Below, in pieces: positions 1 through 10,008 of a DNA stretch of 64,000 nucleotides. Numbering within the stretch: the first letter of the stretch is position 1; the number at the start of each line of letters is the position of its first letter. A model generated the notes under the pieces. The model was not told the origin of the DNA. It did no database searches and saw nothing but the letters and a program-made list of their open reading frames with translations. This DNA is from Favolaschia claudopus (Eukaryota > Basidiomycota > Agaricomycetes > Agaricales > Mycenaceae), in contig JAWWNJ010000191.1 in the NCBI GenBank assembly GCA_037176885.1, positions 302,430 to 366,429 of the forward strand, in the 5' to 3' direction. The translations under genes were made by a program, and so were the position numbers.

Positions 1-65
1 GCGTAGATTGGTTCCTGTGAAAACCCAAAGCATGTCGGTGCCAGGATGAGCTGAGCCGACGCGCG

Positions 66-221
66 CTACTTCTCGCGATACCGGGCCATAGCTGCGAGCT
101 GCGCGGGGGTGGAGGAACTCGCTCCGGCTTGCTTCCCCTCACCGGAATCCCGCGTGCTAGAGCTTGAGCGGCGTTTTGGAGCGGCGACACAGTTTTTCTC
201 GTGGGTGGTGTTGTCGGGCAT
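66..221 (-). CDS. Unrecognised short or partial protein, N-terminal exon
   Basis: An ATG at 221 opens a basic, serine-rich 51-codon reading frame that ends in AAMARYREK and a TAG at 66-68. The last codons overlap a possible splice donor (GAA|GTAGCG on the minus strand), so the gene may continue beyond the left edge with more exons. The ending resembles the start of basic MARYR-type repeats that I associate with hypothetical proteins of mushroom genomes. That is recollection and not a domain hit. No function can be given. It could also be noncoding. Confidence 0.25.
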   Translation of the reverse strand: MPDNTTHEKNCVAAPKRRSSSSTRDSGEGKQAGASSSTPAQLAAMARYREK

Positions 222-542
222 CGTTCGCGAGAATAGTGATGATGTAGGAGTAGAGAGTGTTGATTCAAGAATATAAGACCGATTTAAAAGCGAGTGAGGT
301 GGAAAGAAGGATTGAGGAAAGAAAAAGTGGGACTTGAGGGTGGAAGTCAAGAGCAAGTTATGGACTGATCGCACGCTCTGGGTCTGACGATTCAAAACTA
401 ACCTCGCAATTTTTGGGGGCCGCAGATAAATCTCAAAAAATTCCTACTGTGCTGAAAGTTGCTGAAGACATGCTGTGAGCATTTACAAGTCGCTGTGAAG
501 TGAATTGAGCAGTGAGCTCGTTGCCCGTGCATTGCGGGCTTG

Positions 543-641
543 ACGAGTTCGCTATAGGACTCGACGAGTTCGCTATAGCGAAACCGTACCCGTACCGAGT
601 TCGATATACGAGTTCGCTATACAAGGCACGAGTTCGCTATA
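543..641. repeat. Five short direct repeats, consensus ACGAGTTCGCTATA
   Basis: Copies start near 543, 564, 594, 608 and 628; the third is diverged (CCGAGTTCGATATA). Spacing is irregular (14-30 bp). The cluster lies just downstream of the 3' end of the TET/JBP gene, where a transposon subterminal region would be expected. No matching inverted copy was found near 7.2 kb, so its role as a transposase binding cluster is only a guess. Confidence 0.6.
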
Positions 642-788
642 CATTTTAATACACGCTTCGATAAATGCACAACTTTTTATTAAAATGGGCGTTGGGACGT
701 CTGTACATGGTACTTGGGGCTCGATAATCAACGCATATACAACGAACTAAGCTAAGGTCGACGGATAGGCGACGAAACTAGACGGCGA

Positions 789-2620
789 TCAAAGCGTACG
801 CGTCGGACCCTCCCATTTACTGTACATTTTTATGCCCTCCGCCCACCGTTTCCGACGGTCCTTGCGGCGCTGCTCGCGCTCGTCCGCGCTGGTGGTTTTG
901 GAGGTATCGATCTCCTTGTCGGTGCGGAATTTATTGTAGGCCCAGCGGAACAGGCCGGCGGGAGTATACTGTGTGAACGAGAAACGGAGTTCGTGGCGGG
1001 AAATGTTGACGTTGGAGTGTCGGAGGATGGCGGAGGGGATAAGGATGGTGGCCCCAGGGGGGAACCTGATGATTAACTTGAGGTCCCAAAGGACGAGGTG
1101 CCCGCCGCGGTCGGGGTTATAGTTCCCCAGCGCCGTGATGGCGCACCACCCCCAAGCTAAGTTCCGGAAGTCGATGTGCGGCAGTGTGACGGTGGCCGGG
1201 CCAAAATTGAAGGTGGTGGTGGAGAAAACAGACAGGTGGCGGGGAAAATTGCGGCGGATATTGGTGTCATGGTCGCAAACCTTGTCGAATTCGGCGGCGT
1301 AGAAGTCGTGCAGCTGTTTTGCGAAAGCTGCGAAGACCACTGAGGGCGGGGCGAGGGATCAGACGTTGTACGGGGGCAGAGGTGGGCTACGTACTGTTCG
1401 TGAAGCCGGCGATCCGGCGGAACGGTTTGGACGCGAAGAGGGAGGCGAGAACGGCCCCATGCGCCACCGACAGCGCAAGATTTTGAGGGTGGACCTGGCC
1501 GCCACCCATGGAGGGCCCCGCGCTCTTGAATGCGTGGCCCCCGCGCCGGGGAGTGCTTTTGCCAGACATGCGCTTGCGCCGCCAGCGGGGCTCGGTCCAG
1601 ATGTCGATAGCGGCTTTCTGCATCTTCTCCGCGGCGGGGACGGCAACGTCTGCCTCCCAATCGTCCTCGCCGTTATCTGGAAATCCGACGAGGCTGAAGA
1701 GAATGTTGTTGTCGGCGTCGACGACCGGGGTGGGATCGCCCTGCCAATCGTAGACGCGGAACTTGGGGTCCGAGGCGACAAGTTCGTTGAGCTCGAAGGT
1801 GCGAGTGTCCTTCTCATCCTGACGCACGGCTTGCCAGCCGGAGGAAGCGATGGGGGCGTGGAATTGTTGCCCCACGCGGATGTCGATGGTGAGCGGGACG
1901 ACGCGGCGGAGCCGGGTGAGGGCAATGTTTTTGAAAGCGGTGCCGGCCTTGGCTTGGCGCTCCTCGCGCTCGTCACGGCGGAGACGTCGGTCTCGCACGT
2001 GTTTCTTGACGAGTTTGTTCGCTTGAACGTCGGGGCGGGTCGAGCGAGGCTTTTTGGGAGGGGCGTTAAGCTTTTTGGGGGTGGTGTTGGGGGCTGAGGG
2101 ACGGGTCGACGCGGAACGTTTGCAAGTGGCGGCGATTTCGGCGGCGGTGGCGGCGATGTGGGTGCGAACCTGCGAGCGGGGGGCGCATCGAATGACGGAG
2201 CCGGGCAACGCCGTACCGGAGGTTGGCGCGCGCGTTGGTTGCCCGTTGCGCGGAATACGGATGATGGAGCCTTTGGGTGCAGTTGGCGTAACGACGCTCG
2301 GCTCGTGCGCGGCAACCTCATCGTCAGACTCGTCGTCGTCCGACGGGGCGTCCGACTCCGCGTCGGAATCAGGGCCTTCCTCACGGCGAGCAAGCAACTC
2401 GCTGAGGCGGATGTTGGGCAGCGAAAGGGCGACGGTGGAGGAGAGCGTGAAGGGGCTGAACTCAGCCCCCGACCGTGTGCGCCGACCTGGGAAAGCGAGT
2501 TAGCAACGCGTTTTGTTTACAGGGATGGAGGGGGGTCGCTTTCCGCGACTCCAAAGGTCGGAGCGGCGTACTAACGGGGTGAAAGATGTCTGAATACGCA
2601 CCAGAGGTAGAGTCAGACAT
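789..2620 (-). CDS. TET/JBP-family 2-oxoglutarate/Fe(II) dioxygenase (putative DNA base oxidase)
   Basis: Three exons are supported: 2620-2572, 2486-1395 and 1339-789, with introns of 85 and 55 bp. The first intron has a GCTAAC branch site before CCCAG. The product is 563 aa. The N-terminal ~260 residues are low-complexity: acidic, then basic. The C-terminal half carries the double-stranded beta-helix core: an HxD motif (His435, Asp437 in LPHIDF), a GGHLVLWDL strand, the distal iron ligand His488 (LRHSN) and Arg499 (ELRFSFTQY), the expected 2-oxoglutarate contact. These match the fungal TET/JBP group, whose studied members oxidise 5-methylcytosine. All core residues are present and no stop interrupts the frame, so the enzyme may be active. 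It is divergent from the KDZ transposase at 3181, the arrangement known for mobile fungal TET genes (Iyer and colleagues, 2014). Activity is inferred. Confidence 0.85.
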
Positions 2621-3180
2621 TGGGTGGGGTGGTGAAAGGCGGGAGGGGTGTCTTCACGTCGAATTGCATCCTGTGTTAAAAGTGGGGATGGCCCTCGGCT
2701 GCTGTTGTGGTTTCATGCGGTTTCATGTGCATTTGCATGTGGGTCAAAGACAAGAGAAAGCGAAGCGGCGTAAGCGAGTCGCCATGAGAAGTTGTTTGGA
2801 ACAAGGTCCGGAGTGATTCGAGATGGTGTTAGGTGGAGTCGAGTTTTGAGTGAATTTGAGCCCTCATCCAAGGCTGGTATTCAGGCATTGAGTAGTGCTT
2901 GCGTCGAAAGTATTTGCAAAAAGTTCTGGGTAGGTTTGAGTGACGCTTGTTTGTTGGCTCGCGAGAGTGACGTAAGGCTTCGGACCAGCTCATTATCGGA
3001 GTTCGGATGCGTTCCAGACCTGCCCATTGACGTAAGCGGTCTGGGCTGGCCTTCGGTTCATCGGGACAGTCGGATATTTCGGATTTGGGACTTGGCAAAA
3101 CGGAAATACTTGCCAAGTCCACGCGTTATTTACGTTTATTTTCGCACTTGCTTGCCCACTGAGTCTAGGACTAGCCTAGG
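2621..3180. promoter_or_regulatory. Divergent intergenic region between TET/JBP and KDZ genes
   Basis: These 560 bp separate the start codons of two divergent genes, so both promoters must lie here if both are expressed. I see no convincing TATA box, long ORF or strong repeat. GC-rich and AT-rich stretches alternate. Confidence 0.35.
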
Positions 3181-6100
3181 ATGCGACGCTTCAAGCCCTC
3201 GGATAGGCGGCGCGACGTCCCCAGCAGCGAATACATCTTTAATCAACCCATCTCGGAGTTTGTTGCGGTGCCTGCAAATCATCCTGTCGAAACGGTTGTC
3301 GAGCGACCGTCAGCCGACGGGCGTCGCGTACACTCGGAAATCTTTCCCATTCCTCCTTCTTCCCCCATCAAACGTGCTCGGATCCAAGGCCTCCACCACC
3401 TGAACTCCAGCGAACATGCCGCCACCCAGCCTGAGGGTTCAGTCGTCCCCAGTGAGCTGTACAATATGGAGTTGGGTGGATTCTTTGCCCCTCCTCCCCC
3501 GGCGCCGCCTAAGAACAAGACACTCACGCCTTCCGTTCGTATTTTTTACCTTTCAATCTTTAAATTACAGCGTTACTTACATACTGAGCAGAATAAACTC
3601 CTCCTCGAATTCATCCCTCTGCGCGACGAATACTTGCGCGAATTCCTTCGCCTCGATGGCTGCGGCGATGCGTCGGAGGATTTGTGTCCCGGTTGTGGGG
3701 TCCATCCGCCGCGCATTCGGTGTCTCGATTGCCACAACGGTTTGCTTTATTGTGTCGACTGCTGTGTGCGGAATCATGCCGATAATCCACTCCATATCGT
3801 CGAGGTAACGTCTGCCCCCACTCTCGCTTTCTTCAAAAATGATGACCTTTATTTTCAAAGCGCTGGGACGGACGCTTTTTCAAACTCACCTCTTTGAAGG
3901 CTTTGGGGCTGACTGCTTCGGGCATGCCGACTGCACTCGACGACATCCAGGCCACACAAACTTCGTGGTCTTGGACACCAACGGCGTTCACGAAGTCAAC
4001 GTGGAGTTTTGCGCTTGTGAGCGCCGGCTGGAGATGGGTTCCGTGCGCACGCAGTTGTTGCGGCGCCGCTGGTTCCCTGCGACGGATGACAATCCTCGCT
4101 CCGCCGCTACCTTCCGCTTGCTGGACCACTTCCAGAAGCTGACGCTCCAGGCGAAAACGACCATGTGGGACTTTTACTGCGCGTTGGAGAGGCTTATGGA
4201 TGGCGCAGGGGATGTGCCTCCGAAGCGCTACGTCGAGTTTTTGAGGATGGCACGGTTCTTTCGCCACATAATGATGCTCAAGCGCGGCGGGCGCGGGCAT
4301 GCGGTCGGCGGTGTCAGCGCGACCTCAGCGGGTGAGCTTGCCATCCGATGTCCGGCATGCCCTCGTCCCGGCATCAACCTCCCCGACGACTGGCAGTCCG
4401 CCCCTCCGGAGAAGCGGTGCGCCTCGTGGTCATCTTCTGTTGTAACGTTATACTCACCTTTTGCGCAGGTTTCTTTATATTTTCTTCCTGGCACTCGACG
4501 CTTGTTTCCGACTCAAGCGTCGCTTGATCTCCAGTGCCCTGCGGGATCCCGGGCTCGGTACCGGATGGTCTTACTTCCTGGAGCCCGAGCCGTATCGAAA
4601 ATTTCTTCTTACCGTCACTAAGCAGGACGAGGTGAGGGCAATTGTTCAGTCATTGTATTAAAGTGCTCACCGCGACCTCCAGATGAGCACTTGCAGTGGA
4701 TTGGCAGCTTTGGATTACGCCAACACGAAGTTCTCGACGGGTTATAGCGTGACGGGGGTGGGCATGGGGGTATGCGCGCGGCACGAGTTTGTGCAGCCCA
4801 CGGGTGTGGGTGATCTTCAAAAGGGTGAACGGTGAGTGTCAAGCTGAACGATTCTTGAGGTTACTGATTGCATGATAAGTTATTCGAATATGGACTACAT
4901 TTACGCCTCGATACTGCGGTGGCTACACCGGCGGTTGCGCAAGGTGGTCTCCTACGACATCGTTTGTCAGTGGTTCAAGAACCTTCGGGAACGCCTGCAA
5001 GACCTCCCGCCGCTTGTCCGCCTCAGCCTCATCCTGCACCTTTGCGCTTTCGTTATTCCGAAGATGCACATTCATGCCCACATTCTGGCATGTCAACTAC
5101 TCTTCTCCCTCAACCTCCTTGCGGGCGCCGGTCAAACTGACGGTGAGGGAATCGAGCGCCCGTGGGCGAATCTTGGTGGCGTCGCATCAAGTACCCGTGA
5201 AATGGGTCCTGGGTCGCGAGCCGACGTTCTCGACGACCACTTTGCCTTTTGGAATTGGTGTAAGGTTCTCGGCCTTGGTGAGTCATCTCTCCATCTCAGG
5301 TTCCGTTCGGACGCTCATTTCAATTAAGGTGCTCTCCTCCGCAAACGTCTTGACAAGGCGAGGCGCGAGCGCGAGGTTCAGCAGGAGGCATTCAAAGCTT
5401 TCTCTGCGGAGCAGTCGGAGCGCATCCAGGGATGGGAAAAGCAAGTTTCTGATTACGAACGCGATCCCAAGAAGTACAAAAATCCGTATGAAATCAAGAC
5501 GAAAGGTACATCTCATTTTCTACCCCGGCTGGACGCGCGTTCAACGAGCTTTAGCTTTGAAGGAGGCTGATGTCCGTCTGCGGTTAGCGGAGGAGGAGGA
5601 TGCGAGCGTTCGTCGCGGTGTGCTGGCTCTGCACGATGTGAGCCCCAGCGCTTTCATTTTCGAGGGTTTAGAGCTCGAGGACCAGCAGTACGTACCGCAC
5701 GCTACCCGACATTGGCTGCTAATATTGAGGAACGTTATCCAGGCGGCGGATCCGCGCGCAGGTCTTGCTGAAAAAGGCCGGTACGACTGCACAACAAATC
5801 GACATCCTTGCCATGCGGAGGAAGCTCACCCGCGGTATTGCTCGGTTCCGCAAGCTTCAAGCAACCTATACCCCCGGCGCCCTTCAAGCCCTCGCGCGGC
5901 GCGCGCCAAACCCGGAGGAGGTGCCCGAAAACACTCCGCTGATGCTACCTTCGGCCTTGAGTGCTGCGGAACGCGACGCCGGGTGTATTGGTGGGGTGCA
6001 GCTGGTGGAGAACTTCGCTCGCGACGCTCAATGCTCGGAGGCATTGATGCGTTTGCGTAATCAACTCCACATCAAGAGCAGATTCTTTACTTACAAAGAA

Positions 6101-6967
6101 CTGCATGTGCGCAATCAAGGTGCCAATACGCGGGCTAGAAATCTTGTGGCTCGCAATGAGAGCAAGATTCTTCTACACTCGGCGAAGTATCAGGCGGCGT
6201 GGGCCGCCTTGCGCGAGCTCAACGGCGGTGCGAAGCAGGGGTGGCGGAGGCTACGGCGGGAGGATGTGAGAACGATGGAGGACCCGGAAGAGCTCACCAA
6301 GCGTGAGGCAATCCGGAAGAAACAGGCCGAGCGGCGCAAGGAGAAGAAGAGACGGTTGCGGGAGGAGGGCGAGTACATTGTCGATTCAGACGACGACGGG
6401 GAGGGGATGGGTGAGACGCAAGGAGCCGAGGTGCAAGGAGGCCACGAGGGGGATGATCCGATGGTTGGAACGCACGCTGAGAACCGCCGAGAGGTTTCTT
6501 GGATTTGGACTGGCGCCGGGTCGACGGGTACAGACGCGGAGCTTGAGGACGTGTTGCGGATCGAGTGGACGAAAGCCCGTGCGCGGGCCCGTCGTTGGGA
6601 GGAGGAGGTCGAACTGTTGGAGGAAGAGTATCGGCGTGTGCTGATTTCTTTCGAGCACGAGGCGGCGGGATGGGAGGATCGAGCCAAGGCGATCCCCGTT
6701 GGAACGGTCGAGATAGGGTATGCGCAAGGCGCGGTGGCATACGCCTTGAAACAGGCCGCGATGTATCGGACGTTGGCCTGCAAGGTAACCCAGTCGATGA
6801 CCGAGGTGCATCGCGGGCGGGGGCAAAAACGTGTACCGGCCGTCGACGCCGGCGCCAGCAGTGATGAGGAATCAGCGGATGGAAGTGAAGAGGAGGAGGA
6901 TACGGGCGCAGGCAACGTGCACGAGGACGAAGAGTTTTTTTTGGGGGGCGAGGATGAGGAGGAATAG
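3181..6967 (+). CDS. KDZ (Kyakuja-Dileera-Zisupton) transposase with CxC2-like cysteine cluster; apparent frameshift
   Basis: Exons: 3181-3804 (an optional 36-bp intron at 3535-3570 keeps frame), 3861-4416, 4469-4631, 4683-4831, 4880-5277, 5329-5505, 5555-5687 and 5743-6967, all with GT-AG borders. The product would be about 1,140 aa. An N-terminal cysteine cluster (CPGC..RCLDC..YCVDCC..H) precedes a KDZ core with FFKLTSLKALGL, NFVVLDTNGVHEV, the RCPACPRPGINLP knuckle, LALDACFRL, SYDIVCQW and TDGEGIERPWANLGG. The D, D and E in the last three blocks are the likely catalytic triad. The C-terminus (5765-6967) is coiled-coil and ends acidic. Between about 3895 and 3960 the frame changes with no GT for an intron, and the summed exons are 2 mod 3, consistent with one lost base. 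This copy is probably defective unless it is an assembly error. Confidence 0.88.
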
Positions 6968-6997
6968 CGGGGCGGGAGCGGCTGGGCGGGCGGCGGG

Positions 6998-7218
6998 AGC
7001 TTTGGCGCCTTCGGCGCGTGTTTTACATCGCGCACGACGACGGAAAGCTTGCGTTGGGTGGAGAGCATGAGCGGAATAGCGTAGCGGGACGGTGCGGCGG
7101 GGCCAGGCGGGTGAGCGGAATAGCGGCGGGGCGTGGCGGGCGGCGGGACATTAGGCGCCTTCGGCGCTTGTTTGATTTATTAAATTGTCAGTTTGTTATA
7201 GGCGCCTTCCGCGCTTAA
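6998..7218. repeat. GC-rich repeat cluster with GGCGCCTTCGGCGC hairpins
   Basis: The palindromic core GCGCC-TTC-GGCGC occurs near 7005 and 7155, with a one-base variant (CTTCCGCGC) near 7200. The segments before them share GAGCGGAATAGCG and CGGGCGGCGGGA blocks, so this is a diverged tandem array of about 150 bp per unit. It directly follows the KDZ stop codon and could be the subterminal region of that element. Confidence 0.55.
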
Positions 7219-7500
7219 TCTAAATGCGGTCTATCTATGCTTTTATCTTATCAGAGGCGCTTTTAATTCGGAAAGGTTTGATCCCGCATCAAATACGCTC
7301 CGGAACTGCTCGGCAAGCCTTGAGAATGACAGATCATCATTGATCTGGTGTTCCCTGTCAGGCTGGGCTTCGGGAGAGGGCATGCCGACGATGCCGGGGG
7401 GTAGCATTGATCCCAAACAAGCACAACGAACTCCCCAAGAACCTTTTACAAAACGTTTCTGGCAGTGGCCAGTACTTTTTACAAAAAACCACTTATATGG
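7219..7500. other. Unassigned spacer between the KDZ region and the LINE
   Basis: No supported gene. It contains TTTTACAAAA-type direct repeats (near 7447 and 7479) flanking a CTGGC-AGTG-GCCAG hairpin, which could be a small insertion scar at the broken end of the LINE. The reading frame of the LINE reverse transcriptase loses similarity here. Confidence 0.4.
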
Positions 7501-7564
7501 GGTGGTCGTCAAACTGTAAGGTGGTTTCGCGATCTGTCAGGAAACTAACGACCCAGTCAACCAG

Positions 7565-9430
7565 TTACTTCGGGAGCCCGCGTCTGCGAAGATTATGGAT
7601 CAGCCGATCGTGCGACACAGTTGGAAAGGCCTGCGAGATATCAAGGAGGAGGGCGGACGCAACATTGCCGCGGCGCCATGCATCTTTGATGCGCTGCACG
7701 AGAAGCAAGACAGCATCGGTTGTCGTGCGTCCTGGTCGACCGCCAAAGGCCGTATTTGGGAGCAGGTCGGACTCTTCTGCGTAGGTCATGAACCGTCTAG
7801 CAACGATTGCTTCCACCACCTTCCCCAGTGTGTCTTCGAGCGCGATTGGCCGGTATGCCTTTGGTACGGAGTAATCGTCTTTTCCTGGTTTCCTGAGTGT
7901 TATGGTGCTGAAGATTTTCCAGTACTTCGGGTGGTAGCCGGTGCGGAAGCAGGTGTTCGCAAGGCGTGCGAGGATTGGGGCGAGGACAGACTTGGCCTTT
8001 TGAATGGCCACGTTTGGTATGGCCGAGATTCCCGGGGCCTTGAACGGGCTGAGGTCGTCGATGGTCTTCTCGACCTCTGCAACGTTGACCTCCTCGAGGT
8101 CCATCGGTGTGGGGTATCTGGCGGCGGGGATATCAGATGTGTCAGCATCGGGAGGTGTGGGGAAGAAGGTCTCGAGCAGAACTTCACACTTCTCCTCCGC
8201 AGTCTCGGCTACTCCTCCTGTAGGTGTCTTCAGAGGTGGTGTTCGTGACGCCATTACGTTTGTTGGCGCTGACACGACTTTGTTAGCCATCCACACCGAA
8301 TGCATGTCGGCCTGCTCCAGCCACTCTCGCCAGTGTCTGCGCTTTTGGCGACGAATTGCGGAGAAGTAGGAACGTTGCTTAGCACGCGCATCCTCCCTCT
8401 CCGCAACTGATGCACCTCTGGCACTTGCTTTCCTCGATGCTCGTTTGTGCTCCTTACGCAAATCGGACAGTTCTGGTGACCACCACCGTTTCGCGTACGG
8501 GCTCGGTTTGGACATGGGTGTGTGTTTCTTTAGTGCGTCTTGGATGTGATTGGTGAGCTCCGAGACTGCCACATCAATAGATTCACGCGAATTGAGCATC
8601 CGAGCGGCACCTCCTAGACGTACCGCCAGATCCTTAGCATATGCCTCCCAATCTGTGGAGCGGTACAACGGTCGGGGCACGAACTCGTTGCGGGTCAGGT
8701 CGAGGTCCAATACGAGCTCGATGGACTTGTGGTCTGACCCGTACATGTCGCTAGCGGCACACCGAGTCACGTTCGAAGAGAGATCGTCTGATAAGAACGC
8801 AAGGTCGATTGTTGACCAGGTTTTCGCGGATTCCGAGTAGTGTGTTGGAGTGCCCTGAGGTAGGACCTGTTGTACGTGGTACGTCCCCATGAGGTGTATA
8901 AGCGGAGCCGCCAGCAGCCAATTTGAGTCCCTGTTGGTCCGCTCGGGGTGCAGAGGCCCTGCCCATACCACATCGTGCCGATTGAAGTCACCAAGAAGTA
9001 TGTACAGGGAAGGGGGGAGAAGGGTGGAAAGAATAGTATCTAATAATTGTATGGTATAGTTGTGTTCGCAGTCATTGTATACACTAAAAAGAAATATCGT
9101 ATGTTGTCGAGTCTGGAGTTTTAGGCCCACTACGTCGAGGCTTGGGATGGTGAAAGGTGAGTACGAGTTGGAGTTGATTCTGTGAGAGACGAGTATCAAG
9201 CTACGGATTGGGGAGTTGCGTGAGGCTTGGGGGGAAGGTGAGGGGAATATGGGTATCCATTTATCGGGTTTCCAGAATGATCGTGTAGCTATAGAATATG
9301 GCAATTCTTGGAGGAGCAAAAAGTCAAAGTTTTGGGTAGACGGGTCATTGAGGAAATTGTGCATAATGTATTCAGACTTGCGGCAGTTTAATGACTTCAT
9401 GTGTACTCGAGGCGACGATGGGTTGGGCAT
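7565..9430 (-). pseudogene. LINE ORF2: AP-like endonuclease and truncated reverse transcriptase
   Basis: The 621-codon frame starts at an ATG (9430-9428) immediately after the ORF1 stop, spelling TAAATG, an arrangement that suggests termination-reinitiation. The N-terminal ~230 residues are an endonuclease: LLLQELP (catalytic Glu), LLGDFNRHD (Asp) and GSDHKSIEL (SDH). A linker follows, then reverse transcriptase blocks including KAPGISAIPN, TLRKPGKDDY, KAYRPIALEDTLGK and LLLDISQAFPTVSHD (motif A). A TAA at 7565 ends the frame right after GLPK. The next 23 codons in the same frame (LVDWVVSFLTDR...) still look like reverse transcriptase, so the TAA is a nonsense mutation, and homology then stops near 7500. 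The YxDD motif is absent. Confidence 0.88.
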
Positions 9431-9675
9431 TTAGGCCGTCCACCCCGCAAGAGGCGGGGGGGAGCGGTGGGGGTCGTACGCCGGGTCGTGGTAAGCTGTG
9501 TCTCCGCCGTGCAGGGCAGCGAGGCGCGCAGTCTCTTCGGCTTTGACAGGGCAGTTTTTGTCGAACGACTTGTGGGCACCCCCACAGTTAGCACATTTTG
9601 CCTTAACGTGGGCGCAGGAGCGGCGGGAGGAGCAGGTGGGGTGGTTTGGGCATGAGCAGTCTTTCGTAGCGTGAT
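9431..9675 (-). pseudogene. LINE ORF1, 3' part (cysteine-rich C-terminus)
   Basis: This encodes the end of the ORF1 nucleic-acid-binding protein. It begins inside a zinc knuckle at the target site of the LTR insertion, continues with CSCPNHPTCSSRRSC and CANCGGAHKSFDKNC, and ends at TAA 9433-9431. Removing the LTR element and one GTGAT copy joins it in frame with the part at 15589-16257. Confidence 0.85.
9671..9675. repeat. Target-site duplication GTGAT, left copy
   Basis: GTGAT abuts the left LTR terminus at 9676 and is repeated at 15589-15593 beside the right LTR. A 5-bp duplication is normal for Ty3/gypsy integrases. Confidence 0.92.
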
Positions 9676-10008
9676 TGTAAGGGCAACCTTTAGGACCCGA
9701 GATGTCTCGAGGGTCTAGCGAGGGAGAATCCAAAGTTAATTAAGAAGCTACTAAGAATACATCACAGCGCACCTAGCGAGGGAGAATCCAAAGAGAAGAA
9801 AGGCTGAGGATTCCCACGCTAGGTGCAGTAAACATATAGTAACTAGTTCCCACAAGCTCGGAGCAATCGGCAATGATCCCGGGCCAAGTCACATGCCTTA
9901 CTCCACGATGACATAGGGCTTTGGGGATTTGACAGGAAAGTGGGAAATCTGCAAGAGGCCTGCGTCATAGGTGGCTGTGTAGTGCCAAAAGGGGGAGTTC
10001 CCCTGACA
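9676..10008 (-). repeat. 3' LTR (333 bp)
   Basis: TG...CA termini (TGTAAGG to CCTGACA on the plus strand). It appears identical to 15256-15588. It contains a 21-bp direct repeat (CTAGCGAGGGAGAATCCAAAG near 9715 and 9773). The last ~55 codons of pol run into it. Confidence 0.95.

Larger units (their letters stand above)
543..7220. mobile_element. Composite KDZ transposon carrying a TET/JBP gene (ends not resolved)
   Basis: A KDZ transposase and an intact TET/JBP gene lie head to head, both with simple repeats on their outer flanks (543-641 and 7000-7215). The boundaries given are those repeat clusters. I could not find matching terminal inverted repeats or a target duplication, so the true ends are uncertain and may lie outside this span. 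Association of the two gene families on one transposon is established for Agaricomycetes; membership of this particular pair in one element is inferred from adjacency. Confidence 0.6.

Noticed and set aside
543..641. Possible CRISPR-like array
   Set aside because: Repeats are 14 bp with irregular spacers of 0-16 bp in a eukaryotic context.
3535..3570. Intron in the KDZ N-terminus
   Set aside because: Borders are GT-AG but it is only 36 bp and keeps the frame open; left as optional.
5014..6060. 348-codon plus-strand frame overlapping the KDZ gene
   Set aside because: Alternate frame of the KDZ exons; the exon-spliced frame carries the conserved blocks.
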